A stretch of DNA of 64,000 bases from Candidatus Omnitrophota bacterium (lineage in GTDB: Bacteria > Ratteibacteria > UBA8468 > B48-G9 > JAFGKM01): positions 62,001 through 126,000 of the forward strand of contig JAMWDI010000005.1 in the NCBI GenBank assembly GCA_023819375.1, in the 5' to 3' direction. The translations under genes were made by a program, and so were the position numbers. Shown here one piece after another: positions 1-8,252 of this stretch. The first letter of the stretch is position 1. The number at the start of each line of letters is the position of its first letter. The notes beneath the pieces are model-generated. The model ran no database searches, was not told where the DNA came from, and worked only from the letters and a program-made list of their open reading frames with translations.

Positions 1-451
1 TTGGCTCTTTTATTCCTGCATTTGAAACATGCCTAATTCTTCCTTCTGTATAAAAGGAAATTCTTTTTAAACCAAATTTTATACCGAAACAGGCTGAAGA
101 AACAAAATTAAAATGGGTTGATTGCTCAACAAAATCTGTTGAAAGATAAATAATACCTGTTCCTACTTTTATATAAGGTTGTATATTACCACTACTAAAT
201 TTATAAAGTGTAAAAAAAGACAATCCAATTTCAAAATTATCGGAAGGGCTCTCAACATAAGATATAAAAGGTTCTATCTGAAAGAAAAAATTTTTACTAC
301 TTCTAATTGGCCTTGAAAAGTCAAACATTAATGTATAAAATTTGTAATTTTTAGGATTTTTTATTTTTCCAAAACCATATCCAAAAAAGAAATCTTCAGT
401 AAATGCATAAATAGCAAAAAGGAAAAAAGAAATAACGATAATTTTTTTCAT
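1..451 (-). CDS. pagL: PagL-like lipid A 3-O-deacylase, partial (C-terminus beyond window)
   Basis: Outer-membrane beta-barrel enzyme that would remove the 3-O acyl chain from lipid A. The reading frame is open from ATG at 451 to the window edge (150 codons). It begins with a Sec signal peptide (MKKIIVISFFLFAIYAF), continues with alternating beta-strand-like sequence, and ends at the family signature RIRHVSNAGIKEP, whose His141 and Ser143 correspond to the catalytic His-x-Ser of PagL. The ATG overlaps the RND gene stop as ATGA, and AAGGAG lies just upstream inside that gene, so it is the last visible gene of the tetR efflux operon. The family call rests mainly on the H-x-SNA motif and barrel character; the missing C-terminus should hold the rest of the active site. 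Confidence 0.75.
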   Translation of the reverse strand, partial: MKKIIVISFFLFAIYAFTEDFFFGYGFGKIKNPKNYKFYTLMFDFSRPIRSSKNFFFQIEPFISYVESPSDNFEIGLSFFTLYKFSSGNIQPYIKVGTGIIYLSTDFVEQSTHFNFVSSACFGIKFGLKRISFYTEGRIRHVSNAGIKEP

Positions 452-3400
452 TTTATCTCCTTTTCAAACTTTTTATTCATAACAAAATAGATTACTGGCA
501 CCAAAAACAGAGTTATAATCCAAGAAGTTAAAAATCCACCAAGAGCGGTTATACCAAAATTTTGCCAAACTTCTCCACCTGTTCCTCTTCCAATTGCAAG
601 TGGAATCATACCAAAAATTGTTGTTAAAGAAGTCATCATAATAGGTCTTAATCTTGTTCGTCCTCCTTCTATTATTGCGTCAATTAAGGATAAATTTCTT
701 TTTCTTAATGTGTTTATATAATCTACAAGGACAATAGCATTGTTAACAACAACACCCATAAGCATTATCATACCCATAAAAGAAACAATTGAAAATATCT
801 GCCCTGTTAGAAGTAAAAACCATATGACACCGATGAAAGTGAAAGGAATAGAGAAAAATATGATAAAAGGAGTTTTAAAAGATTCATAGAGACCAACCAT
901 TACCATATATACAAGGATAATACCAAGAATTAATAGGGTTCTCAAATCAGAAAAACTTTCTTTTTGTTCTTTTACCATTCCTCCTATTTTTATTCTTATA
1001 TCAGATGGAATATCCTGATTTTTAATTTCTTTTTCAATATCCTTTAATACTTCACTCATTGGCCTTTTATAAGTATCACATCCAACCTTTATAATTCTCT
1101 CCCTGTTTTTTCTATCTATTTGAATTGGACCTGTCCCTAATTCAATCTTTGCTATATCTTTTAATTTAATAATACCTCTACTGGTAAAAATAGGAAGGTT
1201 TCCAATGTCTTCTATATTATATCTTTGATTTTCCTTTAATTGCATAAAGATATCAAAATCTTCACCACTTTCTCTATATTTTGTTGGTGTAAGTCCATAA
1301 ATATAACCTCTTACCGTTTGAGAAATTTGACCTGTCGAAATACCAAGTGTTTTTGCCTTTTCTCTATCAACTGTTATATGAAATTCAATTCTTTCTCCCT
1401 TATAAGAAGAATTCACATTAATTGCTCCTGGAATTTTTTCAATTCTTTCTTTTAATATTTCTGCATACTTAATCAATTTTTCAAAATCATTTCCATATAT
1501 TTCAACCTCAATTTCTCTTGCTCCTCCCATAAAAATTGCTTCCATTCCACTTCCAGTTTTAACAGAAAATCTTTCTATTCCAGGAATTTCTTTTACTTTC
1601 CTTCTAACAAATTCTGCTATTTCTTTATCACTTCTCTTCCTCTCTTCTCTCCAGACAAGCATTGCACTTACACTTCCAGCGTAAGAACCTTCCTCTCTCC
1701 CCATTGCAATACCAAATCCTGTTTCAGTTTCTCCAACATTCGCAAACCATTCCTTCATTTCAGGGATCTCTTCTTCATAGATCCTCCCTATCATCTTTGC
1801 AATTTTATCTGTTTCTTCCAGTCTACTTGAAGGATTTAAAACAAAATCTGTTTCTATTCTCCTCATATCTTGCGAAGGGAAAAATTCTGTTCCTATAAGT
1901 TTGAATAGTGAAAGAGAGAATATAAAGACTAGAAAAATAATTGTTAAAAATTTTCTATAATTTTCAATTGTCCATCTTAAGGCATTTGTATAAATATTAT
2001 TTATTTTTTCAAGAAATATTTCTCCAATTTTATAAAATTTTGATTGAGATTTTTCTTCTTTTTTAAGCAATTTTGAAGAAAGCATAGGAATAAGTGTTAA
2101 AGCAACTATTAAAGACATAAATATTGTTACTGTTATAATAAAAGCAAGTTGTCTGAACATTATCCCTATAAAACCTTTTGTAAGAACAAGTGGCAGAAAA
2201 ACAACGATTGTTGTTAATGTTGAAGCAATAATTGCGGTTCCAAGTTCTTCCGCTCCAAAAATGCTTGCCTTTTTTATCTCTTCTCCTTTTTCAAAATGTC
2301 TTACAATATTTTCAAGTATAACTATTGAATTATCCACAACCATCCCAATTACTAATGTCAAACTCATCAAAGAAATTAAATTTATCGTCAATCCACTAAC
2401 ATAAAGGAAAAGAAAACTACATATAATTGAAAAGGGAATAGAAGTAAGAACAATAAAACTCAAATTGAATTTTCTCAAAAATAAGACAGTAATAAAACTA
2501 ACAAGAACTCCTGCAACAAAGGCGGATTTAATAAGATTTCTTATCGTTCTTCTGATAATCTCTGATGTGTCAAAAACAATCTTTACATCTATATCTTTTG
2601 GTATATATTTTTTTATCTCTTCCAATTTATTTTTTATATTATCTGCAACCACAACTGTATTTCTTCCAGATTGTTTTTGAACAATAAGAACTATTGAATT
2701 TTTCCCATTCACATATCCTTTTGATTTTTCTTCTTCAAAATAATCCTCAACTTCGGCAATATCTTTCAGATAAATATTTTTGCCTTCTGAATTCAAAATC
2801 AGAACATTTTTAATTTCTTCTGGATCTTTTATCCTACCTTTCATTCTCAAAAAATAATTTCTTCTACCTGTCTTAATCTCTCCAATAGGAAAATCAACAT
2901 TTTCTTCTTTTAATCTTTGATAGATCAATTCAACAGGTATTCCATAACCTTTTATTTTTTCCCAGTCAAGATAAATCTTAATCTGTCTCTTCAACCCACC
3001 GAAAAACATGACACTTCCAACACCCTCTGCTTTTTGTAATTCATCTACAATTTGTTTGTCTGTAATGTAATATAAATCCTTCCACAAAGTTTCAGACGCA
3101 ACAGAAATAACACAAACTGGCATCATTGAAGTTGAAAATTTAAATATCAAAGGTTCCTCTGCATCGGGTGCGTGTTCATAAATATCTTTTTTGGCAAGAT
3201 CAACCTTTTCTCTAATATCATTTAAAGCAGTATCTATATTTTTTCCCCATTTAAACTTACAACTAACAATTGCAATATTATCTTTTGAAATTGAATTTAA
3301 CTCATCAAGATCTTCAACAGTTATTAAACTATCTTCAAGATATTTTGTAATATCATTTTCAACATCAGTTGCACTTGCTCCTGGATAAGGAACAATAACT

Positions 3401-3537
3401 GTTATAACAGGAGGTTCTATATTTGGTAATAAATCAATTGGTATTTTAGGAATTGTAATTAAGGATATCAAAAAAATTGCCAGGAAAACCATTAAAATTG
3501 TATATGGCCTTTTCACAGAAATTTGTGGTAACGTCAT
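448..3537 (-). CDS. RND-family efflux transporter (HAE1/AcrB type)
   Basis: Inner-membrane proton-driven exporter of about 1029 residues, the usual length for the AcrB family. It has the first transmembrane helix followed by the IPIDLLPNIEPP stretch, two large periplasmic porter regions and two six-helix bundles. The helix-4 motif reads GMVVDNSIVILENI (Asp-Asn rather than AcrB's Asp-Asp), and the matching helix-10 site reads GVVVNNAIVLVDY without the AcrB lysine, as in many HAE1 members outside Proteobacteria. Start ATG 3537 has AAAGGAG upstream, overlapping the adaptor stop. It should work with the adaptor and TolC-like genes upstream under TetR control. Substrate cannot be read from sequence; drugs, lipids or bile-like compounds are possible. 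Confidence 0.93.
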   Translation of the reverse strand: MTLPQISVKRPYTILMVFLAIFLISLITIPKIPIDLLPNIEPPVITVIVPYPGASATDVENDITKYLEDSLITVEDLDELNSISKDNIAIVSCKFKWGKNIDTALNDIREKVDLAKKDIYEHAPDAEEPLIFKFSTSMMPVCVISVASETLWKDLYYITDKQIVDELQKAEGVGSVMFFGGLKRQIKIYLDWEKIKGYGIPVELIYQRLKEENVDFPIGEIKTGRRNYFLRMKGRIKDPEEIKNVLILNSEGKNIYLKDIAEVEDYFEEEKSKGYVNGKNSIVLIVQKQSGRNTVVVADNIKNKLEEIKKYIPKDIDVKIVFDTSEIIRRTIRNLIKSAFVAGVLVSFITVLFLRKFNLSFIVLTSIPFSIICSFLFLYVSGLTINLISLMSLTLVIGMVVDNSIVILENIVRHFEKGEEIKKASIFGAEELGTAIIASTLTTIVVFLPLVLTKGFIGIMFRQLAFIITVTIFMSLIVALTLIPMLSSKLLKKEEKSQSKFYKIGEIFLEKINNIYTNALRWTIENYRKFLTIIFLVFIFSLSLFKLIGTEFFPSQDMRRIETDFVLNPSSRLEETDKIAKMIGRIYEEEIPEMKEWFANVGETETGFGIAMGREEGSYAGSVSAMLVWREERKRSDKEIAEFVRRKVKEIPGIERFSVKTGSGMEAIFMGGAREIEVEIYGNDFEKLIKYAEILKERIEKIPGAINVNSSYKGERIEFHITVDREKAKTLGISTGQISQTVRGYIYGLTPTKYRESGEDFDIFMQLKENQRYNIEDIGNLPIFTSRGIIKLKDIAKIELGTGPIQIDRKNRERIIKVGCDTYKRPMSEVLKDIEKEIKNQDIPSDIRIKIGGMVKEQKESFSDLRTLLILGIILVYMVMVGLYESFKTPFIIFFSIPFTFIGVIWFLLLTGQIFSIVSFMGMIMLMGVVVNNAIVLVDYINTLRKRNLSLIDAIIEGGRTRLRPIMMTSLTTIFGMIPLAIGRGTGGEVWQNFGITALGGFLTSWIITLFLVPVIYFVMNKKFEKEIK

Positions 3538-3540
3538 TTT

Positions 3541-4656
3541 TTACTCCTTTATTATCTTAACTTTTTTCCCTGTATCTAAAATTCCTTGGGATGTAACTAC
3601 CACAATATCATCTTTATTTAAACCTTCTTTAATTTCAGCATAATTTTCTCCAATTTTTCCAACTTTTATATATATTTTTTCAGCAACATCTCCTTTTATT
3701 CTGAAACAGTAATAATTTCCACTTGCAGGCAATTTCATAAGAGCATCTAATGGAATAACTAAACTTCTTCTCTCATCCACAATTATCTTTCCTTTACAAT
3801 ACATTCCAGGTTTTATAAGAAATCCACTATTTTCAATAATAACTTCAACATCAATTGTTCTTGTTTTTTCATTAACAAATGGATAAATTTTTGACACTTT
3901 ACCATAAAAAACTTTTTCAGGATAAGCATCTATACTAATAAGAACATTTTGCCCCTTTTTAATTTTTCCTATTTCTTTTGAAGGCACTGGTAGTTTAACT
4001 TTAACCTTACTTATGTCAATGATTGAAATAATTGGGACTGACCTCATCATTGTACTTTCTGTTATTAATTCCCCTTCATCTATAAACTTCTCTGCAACAA
4101 AACCACTTATTGGAGAATAAATAAATGCTTCATTTAATCTTATCTTTGCAAGTTCAAACTGTTTTTTTAATCCTTCAATCTGATGAGATAGTACTTCATA
4201 TTGAGTTTTAATATCATCAAATTTTTTTTGAGAAATAACTCCTTCTTTAAACAAATTTGCAAATCTTTCATAATCTCTCTTTACATTTTCAAAATTTGTC
4301 AATGCTGCTTTTAACTGATTTTCTATATTTTCATAATCAATTTTTCTCTTTTTATAATCAATTTGGGCAATAAAATCACCCTTTTTTACATAATCTCCTT
4401 CTTTCACATTAAGTTTTTCCACTTGACCACTTATTTCTGAATAAATAACAACTCTCTGATATGGTTCAATTTCACCGAGACAAACGATTTCATCTTTCAA
4501 TAAAACTTCTTTCACTTTTTCAACCTCAACTGGTATTTTTTCTTCCTGTAAATCCAAATTTTCTATTTTATTTCTTTCTTTTATTTCCTGATATATTCTT
4601 AAAGATACCACGATTATTATTAATCCAATTATAATAAAATTAAATTTTTTCTTCAT
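3541..4656 (-). CDS. RND periplasmic adaptor (membrane fusion protein, HlyD/AcrA family)
   Basis: Links the RND pump to the outer-membrane channel. There is an N-terminal membrane anchor (about residues 3-20), a split lipoyl domain (GQVEKLNVKEGDYVKKGDFIAQID near residue 75 and the matching half after the hairpin), an alpha-helical coiled-coil hairpin (about 95-165), then beta-barrel and membrane-proximal domains. An upstream in-frame GTG at 4668 is possible, but ATG 4656 overlaps the TolC stop as ATGA and has GGGAGGG at a normal distance, so I chose it (371 aa). No lipobox is visible, so it is probably anchored by the N-terminal helix. Confidence 0.92.
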   Translation of the reverse strand: MKKKFNFIIIGLIIIVVSLRIYQEIKERNKIENLDLQEEKIPVEVEKVKEVLLKDEIVCLGEIEPYQRVVIYSEISGQVEKLNVKEGDYVKKGDFIAQIDYKKRKIDYENIENQLKAALTNFENVKRDYERFANLFKEGVISQKKFDDIKTQYEVLSHQIEGLKKQFELAKIRLNEAFIYSPISGFVAEKFIDEGELITESTMMRSVPIISIIDISKVKVKLPVPSKEIGKIKKGQNVLISIDAYPEKVFYGKVSKIYPFVNEKTRTIDVEVIIENSGFLIKPGMYCKGKIIVDERRSLVIPLDALMKLPASGNYYCFRIKGDVAEKIYIKVGKIGENYAEIKEGLNKDDIVVVTSQGILDTGKKVKIIKE

Positions 4657-5942
4657 TTTCCCTCCCACTTTAAAATACCACTCACTTTTTCAAGTTCACT
4701 GTAAGCAATCTTATATTCATAAAGAGAATTGTAATAATTATTTCTTGCTTCTATGAGTTGGCTTATACTGTCTAAAACATCTGTTGTAGTCGCTAATCCT
4801 TCATTATAAAGCAATTCCGAAACTCTCAAATTTTCTTCTGAAAGTTCTATTTGTTTTTTAGTTTCTTCAATTTTCTTTTCTGCTGAAATAAAATTTAAGT
4901 AAGCGTTTTTAACCTCCATTTCAATAGAATTCTTCAAAAGTAAAAAATTTTTTTCAATTTCTTCTTTCTCAATTTGAGATCTTTTTATTTTATCCTTTGT
5001 CTGTCCCCAATTCCATATATCTAAAGAAAGCAAAATTCCTGTGTTCCAGTTTGTATCCCATTTCCCAATTGCTCTTTGAGAACCTCTTTCAATGTTATAA
5101 TTCATAAAAAAATAAACCTGTGGGAATAAATTACTTTTTTCCAGTTCAATATTTTTATCATAAATTAAAAGAAGTTTTTCAAAATTTTTAATTTCCTTTC
5201 TTTCTTTCAATGCATTTTCCTTCCACCATTTATAATCCTTTTTGTCTTCTTTAACCTCCAATATGTCTTCAATTTCAAAATCCTCATCAATTGGTCTATT
5301 TAAAATAAAATTCAAATTTGCTTTTGTAAGTTTTAAATAATTTTCACATTCAATTATTTTGCTTTCTACGCTTTTCAATAAAACTTCTGTCTTTAAAATA
5401 TCAAGTTTTGTTACAATCCCTGCCTCAAACATCTTTTTTGCATCTTCTAAATGCTTCTCCAGACTTTCTTTATATTTTTTTGTATTCTCAAGATACTTTT
5501 TTGCTTTTAAAACTTGAAAATAATTTTTTTTCACTTCCACAATCAAATCAACAATTTCTTTTTCATAATCTATTTTTGACCTCTCATAATTCTCTTTTGC
5601 TATTTCATACATTCTTTCAAGTTTCCATCCTGTAAATAAGGGTTGTTTAAAAGTAAAAGTAAAGGTATAAATATTATCTTCAGTGAATTTAAAAGGCATT
5701 CCACCAAGAATTATTTCTTCATTATCTCCTAAGTAAGTATAATTAAAAGATAAAGAAAGGGAAGGAAAAAGATATTTTTTAGTTATTTCTTTTTGATAAA
5801 ATGCTTGCTTTTCTTTATCTTTTGAAATTTTCAACTTTAAATTATTTTCAAGAGCAATTTTAACACAATCCTCCAATTTTAAAATTTCCTGTGAAAAAAT
5901 TGAAAATGAAATTATTAAAGAGATGATTAAAAATTTTTTCAT
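4653..5942 (-). CDS. TolC-family outer membrane efflux protein
   Basis: Outer-membrane channel of a tripartite exporter, 429 aa. A signal peptide (MKKFLIISLIISFSIFSQ) precedes the two repeated OEP halves, each with long amphipathic helices and barrel strands. The TolC-like phrases NRPIDEDFEIED and the LYNEGLATTTDVLDS segment near the end are visible. ATG 5942 follows the tetR stop by 3 nt, with AAGGAG inside the end of tetR. It lies between the regulator and the adaptor in a same-strand operon with 4-nt overlaps, so coordinated expression of the full pump is expected. Confidence 0.92.
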   Translation of the reverse strand: MKKFLIISLIISFSIFSQEILKLEDCVKIALENNLKLKISKDKEKQAFYQKEITKKYLFPSLSLSFNYTYLGDNEEIILGGMPFKFTEDNIYTFTFTFKQPLFTGWKLERMYEIAKENYERSKIDYEKEIVDLIVEVKKNYFQVLKAKKYLENTKKYKESLEKHLEDAKKMFEAGIVTKLDILKTEVLLKSVESKIIECENYLKLTKANLNFILNRPIDEDFEIEDILEVKEDKKDYKWWKENALKERKEIKNFEKLLLIYDKNIELEKSNLFPQVYFFMNYNIERGSQRAIGKWDTNWNTGILLSLDIWNWGQTKDKIKRSQIEKEEIEKNFLLLKNSIEMEVKNAYLNFISAEKKIEETKKQIELSEENLRVSELLYNEGLATTTDVLDSISQLIEARNNYYNSLYEYKIAYSELEKVSGILKWEGK

Positions 5943-5945
5943 CTC

Positions 5946-6521
5946 TTATCTCCTTTTTATTCCCTCTGTAAAAATTTCTAATATGACATCCTTCTTTTCT
6001 CTAAGTGGATATTTTCTTCCATTTATAATCCATCTATGAATATTTCCATGAATAATTCCTATTAAAGAATAAAGAATATCTTCAAATTCAAAATCTTTCA
6101 ATCTGCCATTCTTTATCTGTTCTTCAAAACCTTTTTTAATAAAAAAATCCCATTTTTTAAAAAATCCCTTCCAGAAAGTTTCAAATCTCTGTCCTTTAAT
6201 AAATGGTTTTTCCTGAAGGAGAATTTTAAATAAAGTATAATTTTTCTCAAAATAAATCAAATATATTTCAATCCCTTTTTTCAATCTATCAAAAAAATCA
6301 CTTATTTTTTCAACCTCTTTTCTTATTTCTCTCATAAGATTTTCAAGATTTTTATCAATTATTGAAATAAATAAATCTTCCTTATTTTTAAAATAGAGGT
6401 AAAAAGTCCCCTTTCCTATTTTTGCTTTATTTGCAATCTGTTCAATAGTTGTTTTTGTATAACCTTTTTCACTTATTAATTTTTCTGCAATTTTCAATAT
6501 TAAATTTCTTTTATCTTTCAT
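5946..6521 (-). CDS. TetR/AcrR-family transcriptional repressor
   Basis: 191-aa repressor with a typical N-terminal TetR helix-turn-helix (residues about 5-50: ISEKGYTKTTIEQIANKAKIGKGTFYLYFKNKEDL) and a variable all-helical ligand domain. It is the first gene of the efflux operon. A palindrome of the TetR kind starts one base upstream of its ATG and sits over the predicted transcription start, so autorepression and control of the downstream pump are likely. The predicted leader is only about 18 nt and is almost entirely operator, leaving no room for a normal Shine-Dalgarno site. Ligand unknown. Confidence 0.93.
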   Translation of the reverse strand: MKDKRNLILKIAEKLISEKGYTKTTIEQIANKAKIGKGTFYLYFKNKEDLFISIIDKNLENLMREIRKEVEKISDFFDRLKKGIEIYLIYFEKNYTLFKILLQEKPFIKGQRFETFWKGFFKKWDFFIKKGFEEQIKNGRLKDFEFEDILYSLIGIIHGNIHRWIINGRKYPLREKKDVILEIFTEGIKRR

Positions 6522-6522
6522 T

Positions 6523-6540
6523 TGACTGACCAGTCAGTCA
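6523..6540. promoter_or_regulatory. TetR-type operator palindrome
   Basis: TGACTGACCAGTCAGTCA: two perfect 8-bp arms around a 2-bp centre. It lies immediately in front of tetR, at about the transcription start predicted from the promoter at 6546-6573. Position and symmetry suggest binding of the TetR protein encoded next to it; the assignment is inference. Confidence 0.85.
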
Positions 6541-6545
6541 TCTTT

Positions 6546-6573
6546 ATTATAATTTTATTATAATTTTTGTCAA
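6546..6573 (-). promoter_or_regulatory. Sigma-70 promoter for the tetR efflux operon
   Basis: On the minus strand, TTGACA (6573-6568), a 16-bp spacer and TATAAT (6551-6546). Both hexamers are perfect consensus. The start of transcription should fall near 6539, inside the operator. Confidence 0.85.
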
Positions 6574-6595
6574 TTCTTTTTTAAAGAGGTAAAAT
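6567..6595 (+). promoter_or_regulatory. Promoter for exbD operon, predicted leaderless
   Basis: TTGTCA (6567-6572), 17-bp spacer, TAAAAT (6590-6595). The predicted start site is at or beside the A of the exbD ATG (6602), so the mRNA should have little or no 5' leader. The -35 box is the same DNA as the divergent tetR -35 box, offset by one base. Confidence 0.65.
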
Positions 6596-6601
6596 TTAAT
6601 T

Positions 6602-7018
6602 ATGGTTTTCAGAAGAAATTATGAAATAAAAAAAGGTGAAATGAATTTAACTCCCCTGGTAGATGTTGTCTTACAATTAATTATATTTTTCATGTTAAGT
6701 TCTAGTTTAATAATGCAACCAGGAATAAAAATAAAACTTCCTGCTGCAAAGACAACAGACATAATTAAAGAAAAGGAAATATTCATTGATATTGCTGAAA
6801 ATGGAACTATATTTTTTAATGGGAAAGTTGTAAATTTTGAAGAGTTAGAAGAAAAATTTAAAAATGAAATTAAAACTGAAAAACAGACAAATGTAATTCT
6901 TGTAATAAAAGCAGATAAAAATACAAAACATGGGATAGTTGTTAAGGTTATGGATATAGGTAGAAAATGTGGGATAGAAAGGATAGCAATTGGAACAATC
7001 CCTGAAATTGAAGAATGA
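6602..7018 (+). CDS. exbD: ExbD/TolR-family biopolymer transport protein
   Basis: 138-aa single-pass inner-membrane protein with a short cytoplasmic N-terminus, a transmembrane helix carrying the proton-conducting Asp (LTPLVDVVLQLIIFFM) and a periplasmic domain. Family members work with ExbB/TolQ to transfer proton-motive force to TonB or TolA. The next gene overlaps by ATGA and encodes a TonB-like protein, so a TonB system is likely. Oddly, no ExbB/TolQ gene lies beside it or elsewhere in the window. The predicted promoter places transcription start at the start codon. Confidence 0.92.
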   Translation: MVFRRNYEIKKGEMNLTPLVDVVLQLIIFFMLSSSLIMQPGIKIKLPAAKTTDIIKEKEIFIDIAENGTIFFNGKVVNFEELEEKFKNEIKTEKQTNVILVIKADKNTKHGIVVKVMDIGRKCGIERIAIGTIPEIEE

Positions 7019-7662
7019 AGAGAAAATTATTCTTAAAAGCAATTTTTTTTAGTTTTTTACTACATATCACAGGAATATCTTTGTTTTCAATACTTTTACC
7101 ATTACCTTTAAAAAAAAGAAAAATGTTGGAAGTTTTTTTATATACAAATGAAGGAGTAAAAAAGGAATATCCTAAAAAAACTGTTTTGAAAGAAATAAAG
7201 GAAAATTTAGGAACAGAAAAAGTAGAAAGCAAAAAAGTTATTTTTCCTCTAAATATCTCCACAAGAGATTTAATAGGAGAAAAGGAATATGTGAGTAAAG
7301 TTGATTTTAAAATTGATTTTGAAGAGATAAATTTTAACATAGTCTTACCCGATCTTAGTGAATTTAAAGAAAATTTAGAAGAAGAGTTAATTGAAGGACC
7401 AGCAGGAGAAAGAAAGATAATTTATAAAGAAAAAATAGAATATCCTATATGGGCACAGAAAAAGGGGATGGAAGGAAAGGTCAGAATAAAATTCTGGATA
7501 AATCCAGATGGAAAAATAATTGAAACAGAAATAATTTCTTCTTCGGGATTTCCTGAAATTGATATTTACGCTGAAGGGAAATTTAGAAAATGGATTTTTA
7601 ACACAGTTAAAAGTAATAAAAATGTCTGGGGAATAATAACTTTTAATTTTAAACTGAAATGA
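7015..7662 (+). CDS. TonB-family energy transducer
   Basis: 215 aa: an N-terminal membrane anchor (LKAIFFSFLLHITGISLFSI), a charged, low-complexity periplasmic spacer that is not proline-rich as in E. coli TonB, and a C-terminal TonB domain (about residues 140-215) with the IEYPIWAQKKGMEGKVRIKF start and IETEIISSSGFPEID segment typical of the fold. It overlaps exbD by 4 nt and the next gene by 4 nt. It probably energises outer-membrane transport; no TonB-dependent receptor is in the window to name a substrate. Confidence 0.85.
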   Translation: MKRKLFLKAIFFSFLLHITGISLFSILLPLPLKKRKMLEVFLYTNEGVKKEYPKKTVLKEIKENLGTEKVESKKVIFPLNISTRDLIGEKEYVSKVDFKIDFEEINFNIVLPDLSEFKENLEEELIEGPAGERKIIYKEKIEYPIWAQKKGMEGKVRIKFWINPDGKIIETEIISSSGFPEIDIYAEGKFRKWIFNTVKSNKNVWGIITFNFKLK

Positions 7663-7886
7663 TAAAAATTACTATTGACTTTGGGGCTTTTATTTATTTA
7701 CTTTCAAGTGTCATAATACTTTTTTTGTGGTTTTTTGGGGAAAGAAAAGAAAAATTTAAGAAAAAAGAAGAAGACTTTTTATGGCAATGCCCATTATGTT
7801 TCTTTGAATATATTGATAGTAAAAATAAAGAAATAAGCAGATGCCCTCAATGTAAAACCCTTTTCAAAAAAGGGGAAAAATGGTAA
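7659..7886 (+). CDS. Small membrane protein with C-terminal zinc ribbon
   Basis: 75 aa. One hydrophobic helix near the N-terminus (FGAFIYLLSSVIILFLWFF), a basic stretch, then CPLCFFEY...CPQCKTLF, a CxxC-x14-CxxC zinc ribbon that would face the cytoplasm. The start overlaps the TonB-like stop as ATGA, so it is co-translated with the exbD/TonB pair. I know of no function for this arrangement; a regulatory or assembly role in the TonB unit is only a guess. Confidence 0.7.
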   Translation: MIKITIDFGAFIYLLSSVIILFLWFFGERKEKFKKKEEDFLWQCPLCFFEYIDSKNKEISRCPQCKTLFKKGEKW

Positions 7887-7909
7887 AATAGAAAAAATGA
7901 GGAGGAAAA

Positions 7910-8116
7910 ATGATAACAGAAATAGGTATTGTTGCGGGAGAAATATGGCAGTATCTTGAAAAATATAATGAAACTACATTAACAAAACTAATTGAAGCAA
8001 CAGGTAGGGATAGAGATTTGCTAATTATGGGTCTTGGATGGTTAGCAAGAGAAGGACATATAATACTAACAAAAAAAGAAGGTGACTATAAAATAGTTTT
8101 AAGAAAAAAAGAGTAA
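7910..8116 (+). CDS. Winged-helix protein (DUF2582-like)
   Basis: 68 aa, a single winged helix-turn-helix: WQYLEKYNETTLTKLIEATGRDRDLLIMGLGWLAREGHIIL followed by a beta wing. It resembles the small family annotated as DUF2582, whose role is unknown but presumed nucleic-acid or protein binding. GAGGA lies in front of the ATG. The stop codon ends one base before the tRNA-Gln gene, so the two are probably on one transcript. Confidence 0.75.
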   Translation: MITEIGIVAGEIWQYLEKYNETTLTKLIEATGRDRDLLIMGLGWLAREGHIILTKKEGDYKIVLRKKE

Positions 8117-8117
8117 C

Positions 8118-8189
8118 TGGGGGATCGTCTAACTGGTAGGACACGGGACTCTGGATCCCGGCGTATAGGTTCGAGTCCTATTCCCCCAG
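8118..8189 (+). tRNA. tRNA-Gln (CTG anticodon)
   Basis: Full cloverleaf: acceptor TGGGGGA/TCCCCCA, D arm, anticodon stem CGGGA/TCCCG with loop CTCTGGA (anticodon CTG at loop positions 3-5), T stem ATAGG/CCTAT with loop TTCGAGT, discriminator G. The bases that follow are CAG, so CCA is not encoded and must be added. Only one base separates it from the upstream coding sequence. Confidence 0.93.
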
Positions 8190-8195
8190 CAGAAG

Positions 8196-8224
8196 TTGAC
8201 ATATTTTTTCTTTGATTTTAAAAT
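8196..8224 (+). promoter_or_regulatory. Promoter for ferredoxin-trpEG operon
   Basis: TTGACA (8196-8201), 17-bp spacer, TAAAAT (8219-8224), giving a transcription start near 8231 and a leader of about 22 nt that contains GGAGG. It lies directly after tRNA-Gln. No attenuator or T-box-like structure precedes the trp genes. Confidence 0.7.
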
Positions 8225-8252
8225 TAAAACTTTAAAAAGAGAAGGAGGAAAG

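Noticed and set aside
8196-8252. Longer N-terminus for the ferredoxin
   Set aside because: The extension overlaps the promoter, is not ferredoxin-like, and a strong GGAGG precedes ATG 8253.
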